From NCBI GenBank assembly GCA_963556495.2, contig OY747705.1, forward strand, positions 5,671,501 to 5,735,500: a stretch of DNA of 64,000 nt, given 5' to 3'. The position numbers and the translations under genes are program-made. Of the stretch, positions 34,310 to 44,890 are shown piece after piece (within the stretch, counting starts at the first letter, position 1; the number at the start of each line of letters is the position of its first letter). The notes beneath the pieces were generated by a model. It saw only the letters and a program-made list of their open reading frames with translations, was not told the DNA's origin and ran no database searches. This DNA comes from Valencia hispanica. Lineage: Eukaryota; Chordata; Actinopteri; Cyprinodontiformes; Valenciidae.

Positions 34310-34620
34310 TAGGGATTGCCCCTTACTGTTCCAACATGGCTGTGTACAGCTGCACAAAGAAAGGTCCATGAAGGCACGGAAGACGGAGTTTGATGAGGAA
34401 GGACTGGACTGTAGAGAGTCCTGACCTCAACCCAACAAAACACATTTGTGATGAGAATTAAAGTAGAGACTCCAAGTGTGTGACCTCATAAATCAATTTT
34501 TAGAATAATTGTCAAAATTTCCCATAGACACACTCCTTTACCTAATAGCTGAGGAGTTGAAGCTGCCATAGCTGTTAAGCTGGGGATTGATTATAATAAG
34601 CCCTACAGCTTAAGACACTG
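34310..34620 (+). pseudogene. Tc1-like transposase C-terminal relic
   Basis: AACATGGCTGTGTACAGCTG leads into ESPDLNPTKHICDE, the degraded SPDLNPIEHLWDE block holding the third catalytic acid. Remnants of the C-terminal helices follow. This is a different Tc1 subfamily from 48404. Stops in all frames; no terminal repeats seen. Confidence 0.65.
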
Positions 34621-34739
34621 TCAATGTTTGTTTAACATATTTTTTGACCAGTTTGAAATTTTTGTTCATAGGTGATTATTGTTTCTGGTGCTTAATCTTT
34701 ACCATGCTATCTCAATCAAACTATAGATAATTTAACTGG

Positions 34740-35045
34740 AGCATGGAAAGTGCTCTTGTATCAGATCCTCTGTTTTTTCTGTCTCTGGTCTGAGAGTTTA
34801 TCCTCCCCACTGTCGTTACATGCTTGCTCAGTATGAGGGATTGTTGTGGTTGGAAGTCTGCATCAGCAGGACGCAACCTCAAGCCAATGACTCGATTTAA
34901 TCTGCTGGGATTCCTTACTTAGGAAACTAACTCAGACATTTTGAACTAATTGGAATGTTTGTAATGAAATGACTTTTCTTCTAAAGTGCCTTGAGATTAC
35001 ATCTGTTTTGAATCGTCGCTATATAAAGAAACTGAATAGAATAGA
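34740..35045 (+). mobile_element. LINE 3' UTR and tail
   Basis: GCAGGACGCAACCTCAAGCC followed by AAGTGCCTTGAGATTACATC, CGCTATATAAAGAAACTGAA and TAGAATAGAATTT. This is the 3' end of the teleost LINE whose RT fragment is at 49288-49712. No coding part remains. Confidence 0.65.
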
Positions 35046-35080
35046 ATTTAATTAAGTATAAACAATCATAACGAAGGGAG

Positions 35081-35100
35081 TTTTTTTTTTTTTTTTTTTT
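35081..35100. repeat. Poly-T tract (20 nt)
   Basis: An uninterrupted run of T, the antisense of a possible poly-A tail. No retrocopy was recognised beside it. Confidence 0.9.
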
Positions 35101-35900
35101 CCCTGTAAGTTTCAGGTGTTTCTGTAACAGAAACATTGGAAGTTCAAGAAATAACTCTTCAAATTTAACAGACTTAACTGGACTTCTCAAAAGTTGTTCT
35201 AGCAATGGTTAAATGGAAAGTGAAATCAGTTAAAACTGACAGGACGTTTTATCTGACCCAAGCATCTACAGTGATGTCCCTACTACACAATAATATTTCA
35301 GAGAAATTTTAATATAATTGGGCAAAAGTTATAAAAATGTCTGTGGTTTCATTAGAAATGGTTTTCTTCAGTAATATAACCTTACCCCAAATAAAGCATT
35401 TTTTGATACCATCCTGTTTAGGTAATACGGATATATATCCTTACCTTAACTCCTTTCTTCAGTCTCAGTTTTCTAAATTGAAAGACATTCTCCATTATGA
35501 CAGTGATTGTTCTCGCCTTCAGCTGCTTCCAATCTTTAGAGAATGATTTGCAACTGTTCTCCCACTGTTAAAATGTGATTTTTGTTCTTTTTAGTTTGAG
35601 CAAATATATAATTTTTTTTATCACATAATCTGGAATAGCTTCTCATTTATACTCTCTCTATGGTAATGGTTGCTTCTCTTTTTTTCTCCAACTTCTTTGC
35701 AGGATAATACAAAATTCATCACACCAATGCAGTAATATTGCAGCTGGAATGGCATGAACCATGTTAGTCTTTGAATTTAAGCAATAACCATATTCAACCA
35801 AACCACATATTTACATACACTATTATCTTTGTCTCACTGTCTAACAATACATTGGACTTGAAATGTATGGTTTTATGTCAGTTAGGATAACCTTATTTAT
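35101..35900. other. No gene recognised
   Basis: AT-rich. The 69-codon plus-strand frame at 35337-35546 has no recognisable motif. Confidence 0.45.
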
Positions 35901-35906
35901 TTGTAT

Positions 35907-36465
35907 TAAAGCTGCAGTCCGGAGAATATATTTATGTATCAAACTTTTATAAATCTTTAAAATGATAGTGGGGTTCAATACTATGATAAAAGGCTAATGC
36001 TCCACAACACTTGTTTTTTTTCTTAATCCCACCATCCCCCTGTAGACCCCTATGCATTTCACACTGAGCGCCAAATTTTTTTAGCCAACAGAATTCGAGT
36101 TTCTGAGTTTGTTGGCTGTCAATCAACTTTCTTTGCTGATTGCGCAAACATGTGAACATGGGGCCGCGCAAACAGACCGCTCCGTGTCTTCCCATTTACA
36201 GTCGCCATATTGTGAGAGAGCATCAGTCATGCAGAAGTTGCTCACCTCCGAAATGTCCATAGCAAAACTACAATCGGGTGGTGCTCAGTAGCGCTTGCTG
36301 CTTACTTCTTTGACTCGCTGTGTCGCCACAGGTGATGCGCGTGCACAACTGCTGCGGTACGGCTGGATGGAGGGGAGGGGAGGAGAGGGGAAGTGTTCTG
36401 GGAGGGGCCTTGGTACGTCAGATTCAAAAAATCTCCCTCCCTCAAATATGCAAATGCAGCTTTAA
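35907..36465. mobile_element. Non-autonomous element with TTAAAGCTGCA ends
   Basis: The left end TTAAAGCTGCAGTCC and the inverse right end (GCAGCTTTAA) form 11-bp inverted termini around 559 bp. The interior includes GTCGCCATATTG and a GGGGAGGGGAGGAGAGGGG purine run. The AAAGCTGCAGTCCGG/TAAATCTTTAAAATGATAG pattern is a dispersed fish family. Target duplication is unclear and no transposase is present. Confidence 0.55.
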
Positions 36466-36479
36466 CTATTTTCCATAAT

Positions 36480-36880
36480 TCTGAAACAGATAATTATTTT
36501 CTCTTAATTTCTTTGAATTTTACATGCAGTAAGACTACTGCATGCCTTGCAACAATTTGATTAAACCCAGTTTAAATTTATTGGTTTTGTAAGCATATCA
36601 TACGGTAAATTCACAACATTAAGTGAAATTAAGTCATAGATGTGTATGTACTTTAGGATGTAAAAGACCTTGTATGACATCATGGAAAAGGGTGCCAATA
36701 CTAAGAAAAGCAGTTAATGATATTTTAGGGACTTTGGCAACCATTTTTGAAGGCAGTGAGTTCCTGCTAAAAAAGAGCAGACAATATTAACAATAACAAG
36801 ATCATAATATTTCCATTTAATTATTGTAGACAAAACTAATAAATAGAAATGAAGCGTTAGAAAAATTACTTATAATTTAA
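36480..36880. other. No gene recognised
   Basis: AT-rich sequence without a supported frame. Confidence 0.5.
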
Positions 36881-36884
36881 AGCT

Positions 36885-37048
36885 GTTTTGGTTCCCTAGA
36901 TAGAAAACTTTTAAATTGATTGGAATAATGAGCTGAAAGACTAATTGGAGTGTAAATATGAATTGAAAAGACTTTTATTGTAAAGTGCCTTGAGATGATG
37001 TGATGTTAATTGGTGCAATATAAATAAATCGAATTTAATTGAATTGGA
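36885..37048 (+). mobile_element. LINE 3' tail
   Basis: CCCTAGATAGAAAACTTTTA then TTGTAAAGTGCCTTGAGATG, AATATAAATAAATCGAATTT and TAATTGAATTGGATT. Same family of 3' ends as 34740 and 49288. Confidence 0.65.
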
Positions 37049-37070
37049 TTGCACAACAGTAGACAAGTTA

Positions 37071-37481
37071 AGGTCAGAATTATTAGCCACCCTGGTGATA
37101 TCACACAAAACTAATATTTTCATGGAAATGTCCAAAACAAAACCTACAGAAGAACAAATACAAAATATCCTGAAATGTCAATCTGTAGATTATATTGATG
37201 TGCTGAATTTTAACAAGAAAACTGAAAAATGACAAGGCTACGTTTATTAGCCCTCCTCTATTTTCTGTACTTCCAAGATTGAATTAGCTTTAAACCACGC
37301 AAGTCATCAATCAGCATTGAACCTTACATAAGGAACTCTGGTCACCAGGGCCAGTAGCACTTGAACATGTGGACTACTCTCACAGTTTTGGTAAGAAGCT
37401 TCTTTTCATGGTCCTTTCCATGAAAATGTTAAGAGTTTTGTGTGATATCATCATGGGGGCTAATAATTTTGGCCTTCACCT
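37071..37481. mobile_element. Tc1/mariner-type short inverted-repeat element, 411 bp
   Basis: Flanked by TA on both sides (37069-37070, 37482-37483). The left end reads AGGTCAGAATTATTAGCC. The right end, inverted, reads AGGTGAAGGCCAAAATTATT. Both then share GATATCACACAAAACT and ATTTTCATGGAAA, so the inverted termini are about 65 bp. No transposase. It inserted directly beside the LINE tail at 36885-37048. Confidence 0.8.
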
Positions 37482-37489
37482 TACCTCAG

Positions 37490-38018
37490 AGAAGAGCCAA
37501 CTAAGTGGAGTATCTGTTACATATTCCTCCTAATTATTCTTTATTAATAAAAATCGAAAATGAAACCAGACCCAAAATCTAGCCTTGGAGTACCCTTTAT
37601 TTGAATATTCATAAAACTGCACTTATATCTATTTGCAGAAACATGTAGGGTTTTGTCTGAAATGTAACTTCAAAACCAACCCTAAAACACCTTTCCTTAA
37701 ACCAGTATCTCTGAGGTTGCATTACAGCTGTTCGTGCCCAACTGAAACAGACACAGCAGCACCATGCTGCTATCTCCAAAGATCAGTAAACATGCTATTC
37801 ATTACCAACATAGCTACTGACACTGAACTGAGCTAAAGCCAGACAGACTGTCACATAAGTTGTTGCTATCAAACTAACATGTATTGCTATAGTGGGGTGA
37901 TATTCAGATTCTAGAATCTTGGCAAAACTAGAACGTTTGAATATAGTATGATGGTAAAATAAATCTCAGGGAGATTACATAAAGTTTTCAGGTCAAACAT
38001 CAATCCTCTTTGTTTTAT
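37490..38018. other. No gene recognised
   Basis: No supported reading frame. The 67-codon frame at 37633-37836 lacks motifs. Confidence 0.5.
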
Positions 38019-38021
38019 TGC

Positions 38022-38072
38022 CCCCCCCAAGGATAAGTGGTATGGATGGATGGATGGATGGATGGATGGATG
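38022..38072 (+). mobile_element. Rex3-type LINE tail with (GGAT)n
   Basis: CCCCCCAAGGATAAGTGGTA then seven or so GGAT units. The same end in inverse is present at 63047 (ATCC repeats then CCGCTTATCC). Only ~20 bp of element plus the tail remain. Confidence 0.6.
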
Positions 38073-38104
38073 TTATGCTAAGGGAAGAAAAATCAATAGT
38101 AAAT

Positions 38105-38395
38105 AGCCTGCATTTGTATAGCGCTGTTTCGGTCAGAGGACCACAAAGCGCTTTCCACTACATTCAGTTATTCCCCCATTTGCACACACATTCACTAGCT
38201 GGTAATGGTGAGCTACCTAGTAGCCACAGATGTCCTGGGGCACGCTGACAGAAGCAAGGCTGGCATACACAGGCACCACCGGACCCTCTGACCACTACCA
38301 GCAGGTGAAGTGTCTTTCCTGAGGACACAACGACCGAGACGGACAGATCCGTGGTTCCAACCGGCAACTAACAGGGCGAACTCCTAACTCCAGAG
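38105..38395 (+). repeat. Teleost interspersed repeat, copy 2
   Basis: Longer copy of the repeat at 1-232. It begins TTGTATAGCGCTGTTTC and ends near CAGAGCCCCGGTCACC. The extra left ~45 bp and right ~50 bp show that copy 1 is cut by the window edge and truncated on the right. Confidence 0.7.
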
Positions 38396-38399
38396 CCCC

Positions 38400-39925
38400 G
38401 GTCACCAACAAATGCAGGCCAAAGAGTGCTAAGTTATCAATTGACCGCCCTTTTTACATGATGCTGATCAAGTAATTATGGAGACCACCTGATGGGTACC
38501 ACATAACACCAAGAATTTCATGCTATGCCACTGTAGGTACTTATAGTAGGTCAAAATGTGCAAAACATCTCTAAAACCATAGTTTACTGTACATACCTCC
38601 CTTTTTGTAATTCATGGTAAATTACTGAACTCCGGAATTTTACCGTAGCAGCTTGCAGAGTGACACTGACTGTGATTTTTATTTTATTTTAAAACAGCTT
38701 GTAAGTTTAGTCATTGTTTTGGAAAGTGTCCAGCCGTTCTGTCGTTCTAAAATAGTTTGAAGCCAGGCTCGGCTTACAAAACTCATCTGCGGGTTTGTGC
38801 AGTGCTGCACTGTTCATATTGACTGTCATGTTGGGCTAGAAGCCAGGAGCATGACTGATCTATCTAAGCTGTTTCATCGTCTCAACATCCACACACATCC
38901 TTCCTGAACATCTGAGCAACACGTCCTGCTGTCCAAGTTGCATACAAGTCATTATATCCTGCCAGTGCATACCATGCAGAGGCTGTTGCTGCGTTCCGGC
39001 TCCCATTATGGAACATGGCTTAATTTTCTTTGACACAAAGGCAATTGAGGGAGTGATTGCTTTTATCCCGTCTTCCCATACAGCATGAGGGCAGCAAGGG
39101 GGTGGTTGTGGCGTGGAAGAGGTGGGCTGCAATCAGTACTGAAGGACCACAGCTGTGGGGGGAGTGAGGGGAGGGATAGGAAACAGTGTAGTCTATCACT
39201 TGAGCTCCCTCAGAGACTTATTACTGAAACAGGCAAGGGAGAGAGCTGGTAATTAATTTGGAGGGAGCAGATATTGGTTTTGATGCTCTGGACGCTGACA
39301 ACACCGGCTGTCTGCTGCTCTTGCCCGTTCTCATTGCTTCATGTGCCTATACGAAAACAGCAAGCAGTAAGGAAGAAGAAAAAAAAAGGTGGTAGGATGT
39401 GGAGGGTGAAGCGGGACAAAAAGGATGGAGTGTGGAGAGGAAGGGGGTTTGTTAGGGTTGGCAGAAGTGTCTTACAGTTCCAGCCAACATGAACGCTCCT
39501 CTACAAAGATATCCCATACGATGCATATTTATGCCATCTCTCACATCCCCAGCCATCCTGCTTCTCAACAACAACTCACATACCCAGATACACTCCTGTC
39601 TCCTTCCCTCCTATCCATCTCTGCAGCCACCTTCCTCCCTCTGGTTCCTTTCTTTCTGTTTCATGACTGAGCCATTCAAGACACCCTTTAAAAAAAACAA
39701 TGTGACTATTCTTGGCATGGCAAATTATTAATGTCACAGAATGGAAATGGGCTTGTTTCCCATTAGTTCATTCTCCCACAAATCTCCTGGACCTCAACAC
39801 AGTAGCACAAGTACAGCAATCACAGAGACTGAAAGGAAAGCAGAGTTTACCAAATCCAATTCTGGACTCTGGCTCAGGTCATATTCAAAATCGTTACCTT
39901 ACCTTAGAACAAAAAAAAACAACAA
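38400..39925. other. No gene recognised
   Basis: Several open frames of 60-90 codons overlap on both strands (38860-39730). None shows a domain, and the 39490-39670 part is C/T-rich. Confidence 0.4.
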
Positions 39926-39929
39926 ATAA

Positions 39930-40345
39930 ACGGGCTGGAACCTATCTCCAGCATTCATCGGGCGAGAGGCGGGGTACACCCTGGACAGGTCGCCAGTTCA
40001 TCGTAGGGCAACACAGAGACACAGTACAAACAACCGTGCATGCACACACTCATACCTAAGGGCAACTTAGAGAGACCAATTAACCTAACAGTCATGTTTT
40101 TGGACTGTGGGAGGAAACTGGAGTACCCGGAGGGAACCCACGCATTCACAGGGAGAACATGCAAACTACATGCAGAAAGACCCCAGGCTGAACTTGAACC
40201 TCAGGAATTCCTTGCTGCAAGGCAACAGTGCTACCAACTGCGCTACTGTGCATCCAACAGTGGCAACCTGTCCAGGGTGTACATAGCCTCTCGGCCAGTG
40301 AGTGCTGCAGATAGGCACCAGTCCCCCCTCAACCCTGCATAGGAT
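39930..40345. repeat. Teleost repeat with inverted ends (CCTATCTCCAGC type)
   Basis: The left ~70 bp (GGCTGGAACCTATCTCCAGC through ACACCCTGGACAGGTCGCC) recur inverted at 40262-40335 (GGCAACCTGTCCAGGGTGTA through GATAGGCACCAGTC). Between them is the well-known block with TTTTTGGACTGTGGGAGGAA, GAGAACATGCAAACT and TGCTACCAACTGCGC. It is related to 19556-19688. Confidence 0.75.
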
Positions 40346-40469
40346 AGATGGGTCAAGAAACTAAAAACGTTGACTTGAATTTCTTAAAAACATCTATAAA
40401 TTGTTCTGCAAATGTATTACACTTTTGTCACTCATTTCATGGGTTTCATTTGGATTCTCTGTGATAGAT

Positions 40470-40745
40470 CAATGAAAATGTGCAAATAATTGTAAAGTGG
40501 AAGGAAAGGTATTTTACAAATAAAAATGTGAAAAACATTGCTCTATAGTAAACTATAGAGCGAAGCTTCTGGAAGGAAATATTATTTCTCTCAGTATTGT
40601 GGCATTTAGCATAAACAAATAATTTTGGTGATTCTAACTGAACTAAAACAAGAGAAGTTTGGTCTGACTTAACTTCAGACAGTGTGAAAAAAGGCGTGTC
40701 TTTTTATTTGGTGTATGTAAAATTGTGGTTTCAACTGTATCAAGA
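40470..40745. repeat. Tc1-like terminal fragments
   Basis: AATTGTAAAGTGGAAGGAAA with TTACAAATAAAAATGTGAAA (about 40490-40535), and TTAACTTCAGACAGTGTGAA through TGTGGTTTCAACTGTA (40665-40740). Both match remembered termini of fish Tc1-like families. They are two different fragments side by side. Confidence 0.45.
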
Positions 40746-40849
40746 ACTACAACTTCCCCAACCCTTGTGTGAAGCCACTCCTTAACCAGTGATGTCAGAA
40801 GTGTTGTACCTGGACTAAGGAAAATGACAGGACTTTTGCTCGGTGGTCC

Positions 40850-41235
40850 TAAGTCCTCTTTCCAGATCAAACCAAAGGTCCCACAGCTTAGAGAAAGAGT
40901 GGAGAGGAACAGAATCCAAAATGCTTGAGGTCCGCTGTGACATTTTCACATTGAGTAATGATTTGAGGAGCCATGCCATCTGTTGGTGTTGGTCCCGTTT
41001 CCCCCCCTCAATTTCAAAGTCAGAACAGCCGTCTATCAGGTAATTTCAGCACCTAATAGTTCCCTCTCGACCCAAGGCTTATGGAGAGGCTGAATATGTT
41101 TCCAGCAGTACATTGTGCCTGCCTCCAATGCCAAAAATAAAAATTTTTGCCCATGGTGTCACTGTACTGGTCTGACCTGAACCCCAAAGAAAATCTATTA
41201 GTGCTTAATAGGAAAAAGATGAGATGCCAGAGCCA
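40850..41235 (+). pseudogene. Tc1-like transposase relic, first part
   Basis: AAGAGTGGAGAGGAACAGAA, TGAGGTCCGCTGTGACATTT, GAGGAGCCATGCCATCTGTT and a legible SDLNPKENLLVLNRKKMR (SPDLNPIENLW...KRKMR) identify a decayed DD34E-type transposase. Its 3' continuation is at 42225-42300, beyond a ~1-kb interruption. Confidence 0.7.
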
Positions 41236-41359
41236 AATAAAGACGATAAGTGGAAGGGCATTCCTTCATGTTTATTTGATCAGGGATAGCACACAGTCAG
41301 TAGAAAAAAGTAACCATAACCCTGTACAAATTGTTTCAAGCCACCAACTGATTTGTAGA

Positions 41360-41810
41360 CCTATGGTGCTTTCTATTTACCTCAGAAATAGGAACTATGA
41401 GCTGTGTTTGACGTCACACCCGAGTAAACAGCGTTCTAGTTAAAGTAGTTGGATAAGTCAGGTCTCCAATATGGCGACGCCCAGGTAGCCATTCTTGGTG
41501 TACCTCTAACAAACATCCTTATAAGTCGTACTTCCATATGCAAAGACCACTTTTATTTTGTTAAGATTAGAGGAGGCCCTACATGTAATATTGATTTTAG
41601 ACGGATTCTTACTAGTATTTTTTTGTAAAATAAACCACAAGTTACTGTTGAGGACGCAGTGTGTGGCCATTTTGAGAGTCAATGTTGCCGCAAAAACAAA
41701 TCTTTGACTTTTCGAGTCCAACTTTGGGGGTGAGGGTTCCAGTTTATTCTTCCTACTCGGAAGTCAGAATTTTCGAGTTCTATAGTACAAATAGAACACA
41801 CTTGGTTGGG
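41360..41810. mobile_element. Short inverted-repeat element inside the Tc1 relic
   Basis: The left end GGTGCTTTCTATTTACCTCA and the right end (CTCGGAAGTCAGAATTTTCG ... CAAATAGAACACAC) are approximate inverses, both with the ACTCGGAA/CAGAAATAGG pattern of a dispersed fish element. The exact ends and target duplication could not be fixed. Confidence 0.4.
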
Positions 41811-42224
41811 CTTTTTTTTAACAACAAAATACAAAGAAAATTATTAACAGTCGTGGTCATTTTTTTTTTGCTGGATGATAAATTGCCCCAGAAATTATTA
41901 CAATAAAAGATAATGTTGTATTTTTTAGACAAAACTGGCAAACAGACAAAACTACCAGTTAGGAATTTTATAAACATAAATTGCAAACTAACAAAGAAAC
42001 AGTGTGAATAAAAAAAGACATTCCATTTTATTCTGCCACTACAAATATATGGATCATTTTTTGGTGAAATTATCGAGCTCATTTGAATTTATCATGCGAT
42101 GTATTCATTTATTGTTTATTGTGAAAGGCCTATATACAAAAAAGCAGCAAAAATTGTTAATGTGTCACAAACTTAAAATCTGTCTAGTAATCTGTCTAAT
42201 ATTATAAAAAAGAACCTAATGAAT
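41811..42224. other. No gene recognised
   Basis: AT-rich sequence that also lies between the two halves of the Tc1 relic. Confidence 0.45.
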
Positions 42225-42300
42225 AGACTTCCTTACAGCAGAGCCACAGGCTAATTGTCCCCATTTCACACCTCATTGAAGCAGTAATTCATGCTAAAGC
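42225..42300 (+). pseudogene. Tc1-like transposase relic, C-terminal end
   Basis: GAAGCAGTAATTCATGCTAA with AAGTACTGAGTGCATATAAT. This is the end of the coding region and start of the 3' flank of the same Tc1 family as 40850. The continuation shows the two parts were once contiguous. Confidence 0.6.
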
Positions 42301-42460
42301 AACCCAACAAGTACTGAGTGCATATAATGTACAGTAAATGGACATATTTTACAGTAAGCTGATAATTATGTGGTTTTATGTAATATTCCATTACTTTCAG
42401 AAACATAGATTTTTATTCTAATTTATAAACCTTAAAATCTTAATGTTATCATTTTAAAAT

Positions 42461-42641
42461 GGAGCTAACAGGTTAGCTGAGGTTCAGGAGCAAGGCCACG
42501 CCTCAAACCCGCTTCATAAATCCTAATCAGCCTTAACTCGATTCACCCGGTACCACACGTCTGCTCTACATCTCTAATCCCACCAGGATACACATATAAA
42601 CTCTGCCTGCCCTTCATCCCTCGTCTCTCGTTCGTTTTCAC
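42461..42641 (+). repeat. Ngaro split repeat A1
   Basis: 181 bp from GGAGCTAACAGGTTAGCTGA to GTTCGTTTTCAC. It matches A2 except T for G in AGCC(T/G)TAACTC. Confidence 0.95.
42595..42600 (+). promoter_or_regulatory. Putative TATA box in A1
   Basis: CACATATAAACTC context, with a pyrimidine-rich stretch about 30 bp downstream (CATCCCTCGTCTCTCG) as a plausible start region. A copy lies at 46153-46158 in A2. It would place the genomic RNA start inside the A repeat. Confidence 0.5.
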
Positions 42642-42664
42642 GCGATCAGTTCGGACTTCCGCGT

Positions 42665-43273
42665 GTGCTCGCTTACCTCACTCGACGTTTTGCTCCGTTG
42701 TTCCCGGCACGGGCGTTCTCACGCTCGGCGTCGATCAGTCTGAGGAGTTGCTCGGCGGACGTCCCGCATCTCCCGGGCCATCTCCCCGGCTTTTCGTCCG
42801 CCAACTCTCCCACCGTGTCAGGCTGTTTTCGACCCAGCGGGACTTCAATCTGCCCCAGACAGATCTGTCTTCCACGCCGTTGGCACTCGAATCTCTTACC
42901 GGCTGACCTCGCAGCCGCTCCGGACGAATTCCTCCTCACCTGTATCCCCCTCTCCACTCCGGGATTTCCCTCGTGGGCTCGAGCCGTCACCTCGGCGCTC
43001 TCACCCCGCTGCTCCGGCCGGCCCAGCCCGGGCCCTTCCTTCTCCATCCCTCGCCGCCCGCACCGGTCTCCCGTACTTCGTTCTAGAGCCTCCCCTCGAG
43101 CTCGGCGCTCCCCGATCGCCGCTTCGGGCCTCCCTGACATGTCCGGCTGGACACTAGCAGGGCTCCAGCGCGCGCTCCGGGAAAGGGGTTTTCCCTTCAA
43201 CCGCTCAGGGCCTTTAATCGAAACCTCTTTCGTGCTCAAAACGGCTCCAAAACAACACGGCCGATATCGATGA
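42665..43273 (+). pseudogene. Ngaro ORF1 (gag-like) remnant, tentative
   Basis: A GC-rich 202-codon open frame follows A1. The only part that reads like a conserved motif is MSGWTLAGLQRALRERGFPF near its end, resembling a SAP-like helix pair. The rest is Pro/Ser/Arg-rich and both strands are open because of composition, so the true frame is uncertain. Position (first ORF after the left repeat) fits the gag-like ORF1 of Ngaro elements. The product would bind element RNA in particles. The frame simply runs into unrelated sequence after 43275. Confidence 0.4.
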
Positions 43274-43274
43274 A

Positions 43275-44030
43275 GAGCGTTTTGCTGGTATGTACGGCTT
43301 TTATTGGTATTAAATTAAACGAAGTACTGTTTTAACGGGAAGTAAGGGAGACGTCGCACTGTAGTGCTTAGCATTAATACTTAAATGAGCATTGTTACTA
43401 GCCTCGTGAAACTGACTGACTAACGTTAACACTGTCACGCCTGTGTGAAGATGCTTAAAACATGTCGTTAGCAAATGTTCAGCAACAATCACAGACATTA
43501 GGTAGGCTTATTCTTATCGGCACGTGTAATGCAGAATATTGAACTAATCTTACTAAAACTACCGTGGAGATAGTACAGGGATGCAAAAAGCGCGCTTTTC
43601 GCCGCCTCTCGCTTTTCACGTCAATTTGGGGTGACTTGGGTCTGAGAGGGTCTGATTATAATTTCACAACGTCTTCTGAAGCCATTCCGTAGCTTAATGT
43701 GAGGGACAAAAGTCTATTTACATCATTAAATTTAAGTTTACGGAAACTCGTTTTCCCTCCTTCGGCCGTCAATCATTCTCCATTCAGTATTCAAACAGCA
43801 CGCGCGCCTCGTCCGGTTACAGCAGGATACACGGTAAAACTCCGTCCACTATGATATTATATGTTATATTATAATATGCTTTGAGCACATCATTCTGCAC
43901 CCACGATGCGCATGCGCGCGTCTTGCGCTCTGTTTTTGAAGCGTTTCATATACTCCGTATATCGACCCCCCCCAAAATAATACCTTGCCACCCCCGTTTT
44001 ATTTTAAAGCCTAGCTCCGCCACTGCCCCC
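43275..44030. other. Anomalous AT-richer block inside the Ngaro element
   Basis: Composition drops from GC-rich to AT-rich and no retroelement frame is open. The RT N-terminal motifs expected here are missing. It ends near CTAGCTCCGCCACTGCC. Either a foreign insertion accompanied by a deletion, or strongly decayed element sequence. Confidence 0.45.
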
Positions 44031-44031
44031 C

Positions 44032-44890
44032 TTCATTCAGTCTTCCGGCGCTTCTCCAGCGTCCGTCGGAAGGGTTCCTACTACTTTGCGGTCCAGCTCA
44101 CCTTCGGCTGCAGGAGTAGTCCCAGGATTTCCAGTTCTCTTTACGAGACCCAGTGATGGGTACGGTTTAATACTTAACACCTGCCTCACGTCCTTCACTC
44201 CCCCTCGGATGACTTCTTGGTCATCACCTCCACTTCTTCTCCACCTCGTTGAGGGCTTCGTGCCCTCACTGAGGCTGCTTCCGACATCGGTGTCCCTCTT
44301 CCCGACGAGAAGACGGCAGGCCCCCCTACTACTTTCGAGTTCCTGGGCATCACCCTCGACTCATCCTCCATCCAGGTTTCGCTGGTGTTTGGAGGTCCAC
44401 CGTATCTCCCCGATCCGCTCTAACTTCCTCACAATATACGCGCTAAGAAACAGCTCCTATTGCTCTCGGGTCATCTTACCTACGCCGTCCGCATCATCCC
44501 CAGGGTCGGTCCTTCGTGTCCCTTCCGTCCGCTGCCGCTAGCGTGCCATGCCTCCACAATCAACTCGCCCTCACCGAGCCCTGTCGTACAGAGATGCGGC
44601 TCTGGCACGATTTCCTCTCTTCCTGGAACAGCTGGTCCCCGGAGTTTGATTCCCTTCAGCCCCAGTCCACCCTCCCTTCCTCTGCTCCCCACGAGCTTTA
44701 CCCCATCGTAATAGCAACCCTTCTTTTGGGGACACGACCTGTCGCAGAAATCGATCCTCATTCACTCCGATAATGAAACTGTTGTAGAAGTCATTAACAA
44801 AGAAATTCAGATCCTTAGCTCCTGCTGCAGACCTCAACGTGACTCCAGTCCCACAGTTTTCAGCCACCATCTTCATCTGACGCCGCAGCT
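44032..44890 (+). pseudogene. Ngaro RT / RNase H, frameshifted
   Basis: Reading across three frames gives RRFSSVRRKGSYYFAVQLTF then GCRSSPRI, DDFLVIT (the catalytic Asp pair), FLGITLDSSSIQVSL, KKQLLLLSGHLTYAVRIIPR and MRLWHDFLSSWN. RNase H remnants follow: LYPIVIA and SDNETVVEVINK. Order and motifs fit the DIRS-order RT-RNase H. The first RT motifs are absent, and multiple stops and indels separate the pieces. It would copy element RNA to DNA in the cell; this copy cannot. Confidence 0.85.

Noticed and set aside
35907..36465. Possible CpG-island promoter at 36130-36400
   Set aside because: The GC-richer part lies inside an inverted-repeat element and no downstream exon is recognisable.
42673..43239. 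188-codon minus-strand frame opposite the Ngaro ORF1 region
   Set aside because: Shadow of a GC-rich plus-strand region; the SAP-like motif and element orientation favour the plus strand.
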